Notes under the pieces: generated by a model
What the model was told of the DNA's origin: nothing
What the model saw: only the letters and a program-made list of their open reading frames with translations
The model's database searches: none
Made by a program: the position numbers and the translations under genes
Part shown: one piece after another, positions 25,981-36,090 of the stretch
How the letters are laid out: every line of letters starts with the position of its first letter
Numbering within the stretch: the first letter of the stretch is position 1
NCBI GenBank assembly: GCA_023205875.1
Contig: CP060759.1
Span: 62,001-126,000, forward strand
Reading direction: 5' to 3'
DNA: 64,000 nt
Source of the DNA: Chloropicon primus
Taxonomy: Eukaryota > Chlorophyta > Chloropicophyceae > Chloropicales > Chloropicaceae

Positions 25981-28719
25981 TCAAACCCGCTTTCCTTTCT
26001 TCTTGAACTCCTCCATGATCAGCAGTCTCAGCCTCTCCATCTGGAACGGCTTTGTGAGGACCGCGTCCATGCCCGCGGCCAAGAACTTCTCTTGGTCGAT
26101 CTCCAGCGCGTTTCCGGTCAAAGCAACGACGATGCCGTCCCATCCCCCCTTCCTCAGTTTCTTCACGGCCTGGTCTCCGCTCAAGACTGGCATGGTGATG
26201 TCCATGAGGACCACGTCGTAGTAATTCTTCTCGCACAAGCTCAGGGCCTCTGCTCCGTTACCCGCGGCGTCGACCGTGCAACCTTGCTCCTCGAGGAGCC
26301 TCGTCCAGAGCTTGCGCAGAGTGGTGGAATCCTCCGCGACGAGGAACGACAGTCCAGAGATGCTCGATATCGACTTCTCCTTGCCTTCATCCTTCTTGGC
26401 CGGTTTGCTGCCCTTCTCCTTTTCCGCTTTGGAGAAGAGAACCGTGAACCAGAACATGGTACCCTCTCCGTACGTGCTCTCGACGCCGATCTGGCCGCCC
26501 ATGCACTCGATCAGGGCTTTGCTGATGCTGAGACCCAATCCAGTGCCTCCGAACTCCCTCGTGATGGAGGGCTTGGACTGAGAAAATGCGGAAAAGATGT
26601 GCTCCAGGTCCTTCTCCGGGATACCAATGCCGCTGTCCGACACGCTGAACTTCAGCCTCTTCCGGAAGGTGTCCTTGTCAAGCTCCACCTTGACCTTGAT
26701 GAAGCCCTGGAAGGTGAACTTGATCGAGTTGGACACCAAGTTGAGAAGCACCTGTCTCATACGGTTGGAGTCCGCTTTGATGATCTGCGGAACGTTGGGG
26801 TCGATCTCGAACTTCATCTCCACGTCTGGGCACGACCTCCTTGCGACCTCCTTCTGCTCCAGCATGGCCTTCTCGATCACGTCACACACGTTGAACTCCA
26901 CCGGATCAAGGACCAACATGTTTGCCTCGATCTTGGCATAATCCAAGACATCGTTGACGATGGCGCACATGAGCTCGGACTCCTGCTTGATGGTTCTCAC
27001 GCTCTCCGCGACCTCGCCCTTGAGCCTCTTGTTGTCGATGAGCATGTCGACGATTGCGACAATGCCGGACAAGGGGTTGCGCAGCTCGTGGCAGACGAAG
27101 GACAAGAACTCACTCTTCGCCTCGCTCGCGACTTGGGACTCCGAAAGGCTCTGCTCGTGCAGCTGCTTCTCGATCTGGATGGACTTGTTCAGATTCTCGA
27201 GCTCCCTGAGGTGGGCGTTCTTCATCTCAGCCTTCTCTCCGTTGTGCAACTTTATGAGGTTCATCGTCTCAATCTCAGACGCGTGGCGGGAGGCCGCCTT
27301 CCTCTCTTCGTACTCCTTGATGGTCTTCTCGTCCTCGGCCTTGTGGTCGGTGATCGCCTTTTCCTTCTCGGACTCCAACCTTTCCGCCAGGACCCTGATC
27401 TCTTCCTTGGCAATCTTAATCGCCTCCTCCGCTTCCTTCTTCTGCCTGTCCAGCGCAGCCTTCATCTCGGCACTGTCGAGGTCGGCACCGTCCTCCCGCA
27501 TTCCGAGCTTGCCCGAGTCGGACGACATGTCGGAGTGCTCCGAGCCGTTCGTTCCTCTTGAGCTCGTGGAGCCCCCGTCGAAGGAGCCGCCCGCCTTGGA
27601 CCCCGTGTGAGACCCGGTGTGAGACCCCATGGATCCGGTCAGGGAGGACATGTCCTCCCTCGAGAGCTTGTCCGCAAAGTCCTCCGCCCTCATCTTGAGC
27701 TCCTGCTCGAAACTTTGCCTAATCTGCTCCGCGTGCTTCTTCTGCATATGAAGCAGCTGCTTCTCCCTCTCTTGCTGGTCGTCCTTAAGCAGGCGTTCTT
27801 TTAGCTGCCGGGTCTCCACCAAGTTCGCCTTCCTGGCATTCTCCTTGAGGACTCTGATCTTCTTCTTCAGCCTCTGCTTCTCGAGCTTCTGCTGCAGGTC
27901 GAGCTTGTTCAGCTGAAACAGCCGCTCCTCCTTGGCAATCTCAAACCTCTCGGTGAAGGAGAGGTCCTCGTCCAACTCAGCGAGCCTGTACTTGGCTTTC
28001 ATGTGCTGAAGCTCCCTCAGCTGCTCGCCTTCCTTCTGCTGGAACTCCTTGAGCTGCTGCGCCTTGAGCTTGTTCTGCCTCTGCAGGAGGTCCTGGTCGT
28101 TCTTGTCCTTGAAGCGCATGTCAATCCCTTGCCACGCAGTGAGGTTCCTCGCGGCCCTCTCGTGAGACTCCTGGAGCTCCAGTCTCTCCCTCTTCTCGCT
28201 ATCCTCGATGTGCCTGGCGCTGATCTGGAACTGCTTTCGCCTCTGAGCCAAAGCCATCCTCAGCTGCTCGGCCTTGTTCTCGGCATCCTTGAGCTGCTTG
28301 ATCTCAGCGATCTTCTCCTTGAGCAAGTCGCACGTCTGAAGGAGAGCCTCCTTCAGCTCCTTCCTCTTCAGCCTCTCCTTGGCCTCCCAGTCTTGGAGCT
28401 CCAGCAGGCCCTTCCTCTCCCCCTCCTGCCTCTCGAGCAGAAGGAGGGCCTCCTTGGACTCCGCGACGGACCTCTGCGCCTCGGCTCTCTGGAAGTGCAC
28501 TCGCTTCTGCGCCACCAAGATGGTCTCCTCAATCTGCAAGGACTCCTTGTGCAACACAGTCAGCTTGTTGCTCGAGTTGCTGATCAGGCTGCTCACTTGC
28601 TGCTGGGCCGCGACCTTGTTCTTCTGGTCCGCCTTGCTCTCCTCCTTCTTCACCCTTCCGGCCTCCTTCATGAAGCTGGAGCTTCCGGACTTGTCCGTCT
28701 TGTTGGAGGACTCCGACAT
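25981..28719 (-). CDS. cytosolic coiled-coil hybrid histidine kinase
   Basis: A 912-residue intronless protein from ATG 28719; the frame above opens only at a TTG. Residues 20-500 are charged coiled coil (many E/K/Q heptads), broken by a Ser/Gly-rich patch (GSMGSHTGSHTGSKAGG) near 370-390. Then HisKA with H544 in FVCHELRNPLSG; HATPase with N-box RQVLLNLVSNSIKF, G1 SDSGIGIP and G2 FGGTGLGLS; and a receiver with phospho-acceptor D840 in VVLMDITMP and the Lys of VLTKPF. All catalytic residues are present. There is no membrane segment and no PAS, GAF, CHASE or LOV domain, so the signal is probably sensed through the coiled coil. It is not an ethylene- or cytokinin-type receptor. The output phosphotransfer partner is unknown. 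Confidence 0.9.
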   Translation of the reverse strand: MSESSNKTDKSGSSSFMKEAGRVKKEESKADQKNKVAAQQQVSSLISNSSNKLTVLHKESLQIEETILVAQKRVHFQRAEAQRSVAESKEALLLLERQEGERKGLLELQDWEAKERLKRKELKEALLQTCDLLKEKIAEIKQLKDAENKAEQLRMALAQRRKQFQISARHIEDSEKRERLELQESHERAARNLTAWQGIDMRFKDKNDQDLLQRQNKLKAQQLKEFQQKEGEQLRELQHMKAKYRLAELDEDLSFTERFEIAKEERLFQLNKLDLQQKLEKQRLKKKIRVLKENARKANLVETRQLKERLLKDDQQEREKQLLHMQKKHAEQIRQSFEQELKMRAEDFADKLSREDMSSLTGSMGSHTGSHTGSKAGGSFDGGSTSSRGTNGSEHSDMSSDSGKLGMREDGADLDSAEMKAALDRQKKEAEEAIKIAKEEIRVLAERLESEKEKAITDHKAEDEKTIKEYEERKAASRHASEIETMNLIKLHNGEKAEMKNAHLRELENLNKSIQIEKQLHEQSLSESQVASEAKSEFLSFVCHELRNPLSGIVAIVDMLIDNKRLKGEVAESVRTIKQESELMCAIVNDVLDYAKIEANMLVLDPVEFNVCDVIEKAMLEQKEVARRSCPDVEMKFEIDPNVPQIIKADSNRMRQVLLNLVSNSIKFTFQGFIKVKVELDKDTFRKRLKFSVSDSGIGIPEKDLEHIFSAFSQSKPSITREFGGTGLGLSISKALIECMGGQIGVESTYGEGTMFWFTVLFSKAEKEKGSKPAKKDEGKEKSISSISGLSFLVAEDSTTLRKLWTRLLEEQGCTVDAAGNGAEALSLCEKNYYDVVLMDITMPVLSGDQAVKKLRKGGWDGIVVALTGNALEIDQEKFLAAGMDAVLTKPFQMERLRLLIMEEFKKKGKRV

Positions 28720-29440
28720 CTTGTTCTTGTTCTTGTTCTTGCTCCTGTTCTTGTTTGTTGGAGGGAAGGGAAGGTTGAAGTCGTTGGGTTTGTGTTGTTG
28801 TTGTGTGTTGAGGAGGGTTTTCCTCTGGTCCTTGAGTCTCAGGTCGTTGTGGGAGCTCCGCCTTCGCCCTTTGCCACCCAACAAGACACGACCTTTGTCC
28901 CCTTTCTCTCTCAATCCAGGAGAAGGCACGATATCCTTTCCATCGACAAACCCTCTTGACGTCACGCACTCCAGAGAAGAGAAGAGGATGTGTGCGTGCG
29001 TTTGAGTGAAGAGGTTACCGGGGTGTCGGGGCTCGAGTCGAGAAGGATTAACGCTACCTCTTCCGCACTCGGACGTGTTGGAAAGAACGAAGGAAGTCTC
29101 CAATAAGATATCTTTCTTTCCAAAGCAAAGTGAAGCAAAGTGAAGAGAAGAGAAGAGAAAGAAGAGCACCAAGATACATCATTTCGCTTTCTCTTTCCTT
29201 TCCCAAAAAGAAAAGAAAAGAAAAGAGGTTGGGTTCGGTTGGGTCCTCCCTCCCGCCAATTTGATACTTTTCATTTTTTGTATTTCAAATTTGAAGTAGA
29301 AGCTTTTTCGGAAGCCTTATCCAGAACGCGGCGAACGAGGGCCAGAAGTGCAGCCAGGGGAGGAGGGTCTGTGTCTGTCTGTCTGCGGCGTTGGTGGTCT
29401 GTGGTCTGAAAGGGGAGGACAGAGAATAGGGACGGAGACG
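28720..29440. other. divergent promoter, kinase and plastid L3
   Basis: No gene seen. Features: TTCTTG hexamer repeats (28723-28755) just upstream of the kinase ATG, AAAGTG/AAGAG repeats (29120-29165), and an AT-rich pocket (29262-29300, CATTTTTTGTATTTCAAAT) that may be the core promoter for the L3 gene. Confidence 0.45.
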
Positions 29441-30341
29441 ATGGAGAGGACGATGGCGAGGAGTTTTGTGGGACGCGCGGTCGGAAGCGGAGGGGCGAGG
29501 GTTGGGGCGAGGAGGGCGCAACGCGGCCGCCTTCAGGTCCAAGCCAGGGCGATGGAGAGAGGGGTGGGGCTTATGGGGACCAAGGCGGGGATGACTTCCG
29601 TGTTCTCCGAAGACGGGAAGATGACGCCGGTCACCGTCATCGGGCTCAAGGACGGAGGGTGCTACGTCACGCAGATAAAAACCAAGGAGACGGACGGTAA
29701 GTCGGGGTGTTTGGGTTTCTTTCCTCCCTCTCATCTCTCTCTTTCATCTCTCTCGTCTCGTCTTGGCTTGTCTTGCCTTTCTTCCCCTCGGGGGCTGACC
29801 ACGAGAACGTTCATCTCTGCTCTGCTCTTGGCCTCGACCAGGGTACAACGCCGTGCAGGTGGGCTATGACGTGAAGCGCGAGACCCTTCTGACGAAGCCC
29901 GAGCTGGGTCACTTGAAGAAGAACGACTGCCCTCCGCTGAGGCACCTGACGGAGTTCAAGCTCGAGAGCATCCCAGAGGGTCTGGAGGTGGGCTCCGAGC
30001 TCGACCCCACGGAGATGTTCTCCGTTGGTGACAAGGTCGACGTCGCAGGAAGGAGCGTGGGCAAGGGATTCGCTGGCGGAATTAAGAGGCACGGTTTCTC
30101 GAGGGGCCTGATGTCCCACGGTAGCAAAAGCCACAGGGAGCACGGAACGACGGGTCCTGGATCTACCCCCTCCCGCGTTTACCCGGGGACCAAGCACCCC
30201 GGCCAGATGGGCGACAAGAGAGCAAAGGTGAAGAAGCTTGAGGTGATGCAGGTGGAGAAGGACATGATAGTTGTCAAGGGCTCCATCCCGGGGAAGCCAG
30301 GGAACATGATGACCATCACAAAGGCGAAAGGAAAGTGGTAG
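29441..30341 (+). CDS. RPL3: plastid ribosomal protein L3 (uL3c), nucleus-encoded
   Basis: Two exons, 29441-29696 and 29842-30341, joined in phase 1 across a 145-bp GT-AG intron; 251 residues. The first 35-38 residues are Arg/Ala/Gly-rich without acids after the start ([18 protein letters not shown]...), as expected of a plastid transit peptide. The mature part begins [15 protein letters not shown]. Bacterial-type L3 marks: [43 protein letters not shown] (the loop near the peptidyl-transferase centre) and [13 protein letters not shown]. Plastid rather than mitochondrial is inferred from similarity to plant plastid L3. A second ATG 12 bp downstream is an alternative start. A TGTAA lies at 30417-30421. 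Confidence 0.9.
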
Positions 30342-30509
30342 GCTGCTTTCGCTTTGCTCGTCCCTGCGCAGGAGTAGAGGAGAGAGAGAGAGCAAAAAAT
30401 TGGAGAATTTCATGTATGTAACAAACGAACGAAAAGGATATGATGTTTACTCCGTCCCAACACCGGCCCCTTCTGTTCTTCGATCTTGATCCCGAGCGGA
30501 CGCACGTCG

Positions 30510-31642
30510 TCAGTCCTGCTTCCTCGTGATGAGCTTGGTGCACGCCACGAAAACTCCGAGGAAGATGGAAACGACGATGCAATCCGTGCTGAAGCCACCA
30601 AAGTGGACGACCCGAAGCCCAAGCATACTTTGAGTCAGCACGAAGGAGAAGGAGGCGACTCCAACCATCAGGGCCACGGTGAAGTACGAGTAGGCCATCA
30701 TGCTAAGGTACTGCCCGAGCTTGATGTTGTAAAAGGGAATGTAAAGCTTCATTTCCGAGGGCGTCACCTCCACTGCGTTCGAGATGCTCGCACCGTAAGT
30801 CCTAGTGGTGTCAAGACGGGCCGCCGACGCACGAGTCAGGTTAGATTAGGGCACGAGAAAGGGCTGAGAGAAAAGATGTTGCGCCACGCGGGGGGGCTTC
30901 TCTCCCTGGTTGACGACGGCACTTACCTCTTCCATTCGGCTTTCCAAGTCTTGTTGATCTCATCGAAAAAGTCTTCAAAGTTGGAATAGTCGCCGGGTCG
31001 TATGACCTCGCTGAAACCCGAGATGCACTTGGTGCCGAAGCTCGCCCTCTGCATCTTTTGGGAGATGACATGCTCCTTGTTCGTCGTGATGACGATCTGG
31101 ACGGGCGTCCTCTCGGAGTACGCATAACGGAGCATGCCTCGCCGCAGGGGGAGAGACTCCGGTTTGATGTTCCGGGTGCCCTCTGGGTACACGACGATAC
31201 CCTGGCAAGGACTGCGCTGGATCTGACCGCTGATGAACTGGTTGAATTTCGTGAAGTCTCTCCCCTTGGTGTTTCTGCGGAAGAAGACCGCCGTCCTCGT
31301 GACCAGGCCGTAAAACCCAAAAACGGGGAAGGCGATGAGAACCATGAGCCTGCTAAGAAAGCAGGCACGACCCTCCACCACATACAGATCGATGAAGAAG
31401 TCGCCCCAGTCCCGGTGGTTGCACAGCCAGATGCAACTTCCATCTCGGTAGCACCCTTGCTCCCCGATGCGATACGTGCGCACTTTGAAGAAACCAAGCA
31501 GGAAGGCGGTCCAGAAGAATATGTCATTCCTAGCTTTGTACGACAGGCTCCAATCCGTGCCAAAAGCCACGGTCAGCGGAAAGCTCCAGTAAAAGATAAG
31601 CATCGCGAACAAGAAAGACATCTTGTCCTTGATCGCTTTCAT
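30510..31642 (-). CDS. PlsC-type lysophospholipid acyltransferase
   Basis: Two exons, 31642-30927 and 30801-30510, joined after two bases of a codon by a 125-bp GT-AG intron; 335 residues. An N-terminal membrane segment (about 8-25) precedes the catalytic NHRDWGD (H76-x4-D81). Later blocks are RRNTKGRD, VVYPEGTRN (about 157-165, glycerol-phosphate binding) and PVQIVITTNKE. Exon 2 adds an amphipathic stretch and two further membrane helices (about SMMAYSYFTVALMVGVASF and CIVVSIFLGVFVAC). It transfers an acyl chain to a lysophospholipid or related acceptor at the ER or another membrane; the acceptor cannot be told from sequence. The intron is my call: exon 2 has no strong start of its own and the join keeps frame. 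Confidence 0.82.
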
Positions 31643-32175
31643 TTTGACTCCCGCACACCAGCCCCCACCAACAACCGTGATACTCTCTGGATACTCGAGA
31701 CTCCCTGGATCACCCCCCCACCACTGCGTTCTACACGGTGTCCAAGGCTTTGACTCCGCACTCCGTTGTGTTCAGGTACAAGTCCAGGTGTTTTCTGGTG
31801 CTCCTGACCCCCTGATTGTGCACTCCAGTCTCCAGCCTCCTGGCCTCCTGGCCTCCTGGCCTCCTGGCCTCCTTGCTCTTCCCCGGACCCAAACTTCCAG
31901 TCTAGTGGAATCTTTGCCTCGGCCAAAGCGGAACTCTTAAGCCCAACCCCAAGTCAAGGACAGTCTGTTGTCAGGAAGGGTACGGCAAGGCCAGGGGCAA
32001 GATACGGGTGAGGCAAGGATCGCTTTCTTGCTCTTTCGAAAGAGCCTGGCCTTGCTCGAAACAAGCAAACGCGCTCGCTTTGCTTTGGTGAGGCAAAGAG
32101 GTTGCAGACACACAATCACAGTTTCAGGCGAGGAGGAGTAACGGAAGTACTAGAAACGAATCGTGGAGAGGAAAG
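31643..32175. other. intergenic with 8-bp minisatellite
   Basis: No gene seen. CCTCCTGG is repeated about five times at 31835-31872. AAGCAAA/CGCTTTGC-type short repeats occur at 32015-32100. An imperfect bipartite motif is listed separately. Confidence 0.5.
32033..32061 (+). promoter_or_regulatory. variant bipartite motif upstream of secreted orphan
   Basis: CTTTCGAAAGAGCCT is followed, after a few extra bases, by CTTGCTCGAAA. It shares CTTTCGAAAGAGCC with the copy at 47126, but the two halves are further apart. It lies 115-143 bp before the ATG at 32176. Confidence 0.35.
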
Positions 32176-32895
32176 ATGAGAGCTTTGAATGTCTTGCTCA
32201 TGCACATCGCGGTTGTGAGCCTTGCCATTGCACTGGTGGGTGCGGAAGCCGACCGGATTGGAGACGGAGAGGTTGGGTTCCAGTTGCTCGGTGTGGCGGT
32301 GTGTGATTACAAATCGGCTTCCTGCAACGTGGGAACGGACAACGCGGGGGCATTGAATTGCATGAACGAAGGATATCACTCGGTGTGCATACCAGCGGCC
32401 AGCGATTTGGGTTTTCAGGTAGGTCGCCACGACCCGGTTCCCCCCGATACAAACGTCGACACAGCCCTCAACAACAGTAACTTGATGTTGAAGAACGTGT
32501 TGAAGGGCATGGCGCAGAAGACGAGTTGGTTGGCCTTCACGCTTGCTAGCACGGGCGGGCAATATGGAATTCAAGACTGCACGGACGCCGTGAAAATGAA
32601 TACACCGGAGTGCGCTGCTTGCGGGCTTGACGGGTGCACACTCATCATGATTACCTTGGACAAGGTAGTCTTTGGCGATTTGGAGTATAGAGCATACAAG
32701 CTCCTGCCCGACGGCAGCTTGCCGCAGCCTCCTCCGGAGCCATTCTATCAGACAACGGGAAACAGCGTTATTCCCACCAACTCGGAGGCGTATGTGCAAG
32801 TGATGGCAACAAACAAGGGCCAGTGGGTGAGGTATCCGGACGACAAAGTTCAAGGAGTGGCTCGGTTCGGCGCGCCAATTCTTCCACCATTTTGA
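32176..32895 (+). CDS. secreted protein of unknown function
   Basis: A 239-residue intronless protein. Residues 1-23 form a clear signal peptide (hydrophobic core LLMHIAVVSLAIALV, cleavage near VGAEA). The mature part has eight cysteines, including CDYKSASC, CMNEGYHSVC and CAACGLDGC, which should form disulfides outside the cytosol. A Pro-rich stretch (SLPQPPPEPF) lies near 185-200, and the chain ends FGAPILPPF with no membrane anchor or HDEL. I recognise no family. The coding character is good (G/C-rich third positions, no low complexity), so the gene is probably real. It converges on DCAF11 with 60 bp between the stops. Confidence 0.7.
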   Translation: MRALNVLLMHIAVVSLAIALVGAEADRIGDGEVGFQLLGVAVCDYKSASCNVGTDNAGALNCMNEGYHSVCIPAASDLGFQVGRHDPVPPDTNVDTALNNSNLMLKNVLKGMAQKTSWLAFTLASTGGQYGIQDCTDAVKMNTPECAACGLDGCTLIMITLDKVVFGDLEYRAYKLLPDGSLPQPPPEPFYQTTGNSVIPTNSEAYVQVMATNKGQWVRYPDDKVQGVARFGAPILPPF

Positions 32896-32955
32896 GTTCT
32901 GACTGCTAATAATAACAGTAACATCAAGAAACAATGGATTGCAATTATGGCAAAA

Positions 32956-34810
32956 TCACTCCAAATCGCTCCCGACACTCAGGCCGTACTTCCTGCTTGC
33001 GCCTTCCTTCTCGTGCTCTGGTAATCTCTCCCACTTGACGACGCTGCCGTCCCACCCCACCGATGCCAGAAGCGGCTGAGTGGGGTGCCAGTCGCAATCT
33101 CGCATGACTGACCTGTGAAACCTGAACACCGCAACTTTCTTCTCTGTAATAATATCGTACACAAACAAGCTACCGCACTGAGAACCACTGAAGATGTACC
33201 TCTGGCCCGTGGTCTCGGCGGGGGACCAGCGGCACCTGATCAGAGTTTGCAAGACCCGGTGTCCCGTGAAGGTAGAGATGGACCTGTCGTTGGGGTGCTT
33301 GACCTTGTCTGGGTTCCCCGGATAGGGCTGCCACCTGTAGTCCCAGTAAAAGCGCGGGGTCCTCCCCTTCTTCATCTGAGAACCCGATGTGCACATCGCC
33401 CTAATGTCCCAAAGCTTGCACTTCTGGTCCTTGCCGTTCGATATGAAATACCGTCCGTCGCCCTTTGGCGACATGTAGGTCAGGCCCTCCGTGTGCCCAG
33501 GGAGGATGCCTTGGGCTCTGCTCAGCCCGTCCCCTGACTCACCGCACCTACGGTCCCACACCTTGATCATGCAATCGTCGCTGCCAGAGAGATAAACCTG
33601 ATCGTTGTCATCAGCAAAACACACCGTGTTCACGTCATCCTTGTGAGCATGCGCCTTTGAGATCGTCCGTTGGGCCTCCACGTCGTAAAGGTACGTGGCG
33701 TAGTCGCTGCTTCCGGCTAAAATATACCTCCCGTCGCTGCTGAAGTTGATGGCCCAAAGTCCATAAGACCCGTCCGAGAAACCTTCGCCAAAATCCAGCG
33801 GCGTATGCAAGTCCGTGATGTTTTGGATCGACCTTTGTGGTGTTTTGGAACGACGGCGACGAGTGATGCGCGCCACAAGAGACGATCGGAGGTGTTCCAA
33901 GTCAGCGACGAGGGCGGAGCCGGAGCAAAAGGGAGAGAATTACTACTCACATGACGTCGTCCGTCGCGTTGGTGTTGACGGCGTGGAGCACAGAGGAAAT
34001 CGTCGCGTACACCAGCAGCTGCTGGTTTGGGCTCATGCAAGTGTCGGTGATGGTCCAGTTCAGACTTCTCGCCACGATTTCCTTCCTCAGCTTCCAAGGT
34101 TGGTGCGCGTGATTCACTTCGTAAAGCCTGATGGTTTGGTTCTGAAATCCAGCGATGAAGACGTCGCCGTTCTCCGCAAAGTGGCCGATATACGCCCTCG
34201 AGTGCCCCAGGTCAATCACCTCGGGCTCCCCGTGGGGCAGCACCCTGTTTTGCAATCGAGCAGGTCGAGATTGACCAATGCAAGCGCTGTCAGGTTGAGA
34301 GGCAAGGCCACAAGAAAATACTGCCTTTTGTGCAACTTACCTGGACGAGACTCTGGTTCGCTTTGACGGTGACCAGTGCCCCATAGACTCCCTCCTTCGA
34401 ATCATGCTGGCCAAGTGGTCCTCCATGTCGCCCCTCCACCCCACATTGGCCTGAAGGATGCTCTTCAGTCTATCGAGGGACTCCACACGAGCCTTGTCCT
34501 TCGTATCGTCTTCTTCCCCCTCCCCTGACTCTTGTGCAGCACGAGGCTCACTCCCGCTGCTGCTCAGCCCAGCAAGCCTCGCGCTCCTCCTGCTCCTGGT
34601 GTTCCCACTCGGCCCCCCCAGGCCCTCCTCCTCCTCCTCCTCCTCGTACTCCTCCTCCTCGTACTCCACGTCACTCGAGTCCACGTCACTCGAGTCCTCG
34701 AACCTTTCTTCCAAGTCGTCAAAGTACTCTTCTTCCTCCACGTCAAACTCCACGTCCCTCTCCTCCGAAGCCGAAGCCTGCGATTGCGAAGCGCCTTGCC
34801 CCGCCACCAT
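32956..34810 (-). CDS. DCAF11: WD40 protein DCAF11/LEC14B
   Basis: Three exons on the minus strand, 34810-34341, 34244-33951 and 33832-32956, each joined in phase 2; 546 residues. The ATG at 34810 (MVAGQGAS) follows an upstream frame opened only by TTG. Exon 1 is acidic and disordered (Glu/Tyr runs) with LQANVGWRGDMEDHLASMI. The WD repeats follow: HSRAYIGHFAENGDVFIAGF, LVYATISSVLHAV, ILAGSSDYATYLYDVEA, HKDDVNTVCFADD, YLSGSDDCMIKVWDRR, RYFISNGKDQKCKLWDIR and VRDC-like MRDCDWHP. The order matches plant LEC14B and human DCAF11, a substrate receptor for the CUL4-DDB1 ubiquitin ligase; WDRR and WDIR are the Arg-bearing WDxR motifs that contact DDB1. Confidence 0.9.
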
Positions 34811-35272
34811 CTTCCCTCCTCCCTCCCACACAACCCCTTCCCCTGCCCCACACACTGGCACTGGCACCCACCTCACCTCCTCCACTGGCGCCACACTCTG
34901 CGCTCTCTCGTCTGTCGCTGTCGGTTCCTCGAGCTCGAGGAGGAAGAGCAAGAGGAAGAGGAGGACGGAAGCGAAGCGAGGAGGGAGAGGGACCGAACAC
35001 CAGCACCCTCCGACCTTGGATCGACACAAGCACACTTCCGTTGTCGTTGTCGTTGTCGTTGTCGTTTCTCGTTTTTGCTCCAAACGGGAACGGGTTGGAG
35101 GAGCGAGGGGCAGTGAAGCGACGACGCGACGAGGGTTTGAACGACGGTGGGGGAGGTCTGCGTCTGGGCCTCTTCATACGACGGGCGTTCGCTTGCTTGG
35201 GTGGGGGACCACGAACGTGCACGAACGCGCACTGGACAGGGAGAAAACATCACCACCACCTCCGAGGAGAGG
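34811..35272. other. divergent promoter, DCAF11 and GST
   Basis: No gene seen. A CGTTGT hexamer repeat lies at 35035-35066. CGAAGCGAGG (34972-34981), which resembles half of the bipartite motif, is present without a correctly spaced partner. Confidence 0.45.
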
Positions 35273-36019
35273 ATGAGTCGTTTCAAGTTCTATACCCACA
35301 CGTTGTGTCCGTACGCTGCGCGGGTTGGACTGACGTTGCGTGAGAAGGGTTGCGCTTTCGAAATGGTTCACGTGGACCTGAGCAACAAGCCGCCTTGGTT
35401 CAGGCAAGTCAACCCTCGTGGGCTTGTGCCAGCTCTGGAGGTCCCGGGGGGAACGATACTTGTCGAGAGCTTGGCGATCTGCAAGTGGGTCGACGAGAAC
35501 GTGGGTGGCGTGGATCTCATGCCTGCTGAGGAAGAGCCTGGTGGCGGAATGCGCCGTCAAGAGGCTTTGGACTTTGTGGATAACGTGGCGGACAGGATCG
35601 TGTCGAGCGGCCTGGCTGCGGTCGCTGGTTCCGGGCGCTCCTGGGGAATTGGAGCAAAGCCCGAAGTGAGCCGGATGGAGGAAGACTTGGGCAGGTTGGA
35701 GAGGATGCTGTCCGCGACCAAGGGGCCGTTCCTCGCCGGGAGCTTCCTCACGCTCTGCGATTTGGCCGTCTTTCCGTTCCTGGAGAGGTTTGACGTTGCC
35801 CTCAAGGTCAACGGGAGCGGGGAGAGGGACAGCATCAGGGGGGTGAACGAGAGGGTCGGACAGTGGATGGACGAAATGGCGAAGCGACCCAGCTGCGTTT
35901 GGGCGGCGGCGAACGAGTCCCTGCTCTTGGAGGCCTACAGGGAGCACGGCTGTCTGGATTTCTTCGACTACACGACGTACGAAGAATCCGATCTGCACCC
36001 GCACTGGCAACGAGACTGA
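35273..36019 (+). CDS. glutathione S-transferase-like protein (omega/lambda type)
   Basis: A 248-residue intronless protein. The N-terminal thioredoxin fold has the active site LCPYAARV with Cys12 rather than Ser or Tyr, as in omega, lambda and DHAR classes. VNPRGLVPALEVPGG contains the cis-proline, and ILVESLAICKWVDE contains the Glu-Ser pair that binds the glutamyl end of glutathione. The helical C-terminal domain has GPFLAGSFLTLCDLAVFPFL, the N-capping box. Cys-type GSTs act in thiol transfer or dehydroascorbate reduction rather than conjugation. No targeting peptide is seen, so it is probably cytosolic. It converges on the mTERF gene with 71 bp between stops. Confidence 0.88.
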   Translation: MSRFKFYTHTLCPYAARVGLTLREKGCAFEMVHVDLSNKPPWFRQVNPRGLVPALEVPGGTILVESLAICKWVDENVGGVDLMPAEEEPGGGMRRQEALDFVDNVADRIVSSGLAAVAGSGRSWGIGAKPEVSRMEEDLGRLERMLSATKGPFLAGSFLTLCDLAVFPFLERFDVALKVNGSGERDSIRGVNERVGQWMDEMAKRPSCVWAAANESLLLEAYREHGCLDFFDYTTYEESDLHPHWQRD

Positions 36020-36090
36020 GAAGAAGAAAAAAAGTATTACAACATTCGTCGTCGTCGTCGTCTCTCTCTCGGTGGTTTCGTTTTATCCTT

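Noticed and set aside
26092-28959. Leucine-rich plus-strand frames (489 and 318 codons) opposite the kinase
   Set aside because: The leucines come from reading CTC/CTT antisense to GAG/AAG of the coiled coil; not a leucine-rich repeat protein.
28720-29172. 151-residue N-terminal extension of the histidine kinase
   Set aside because: Opens only at TTG and passes through hexamer repeats; nothing resembles a sensor domain.
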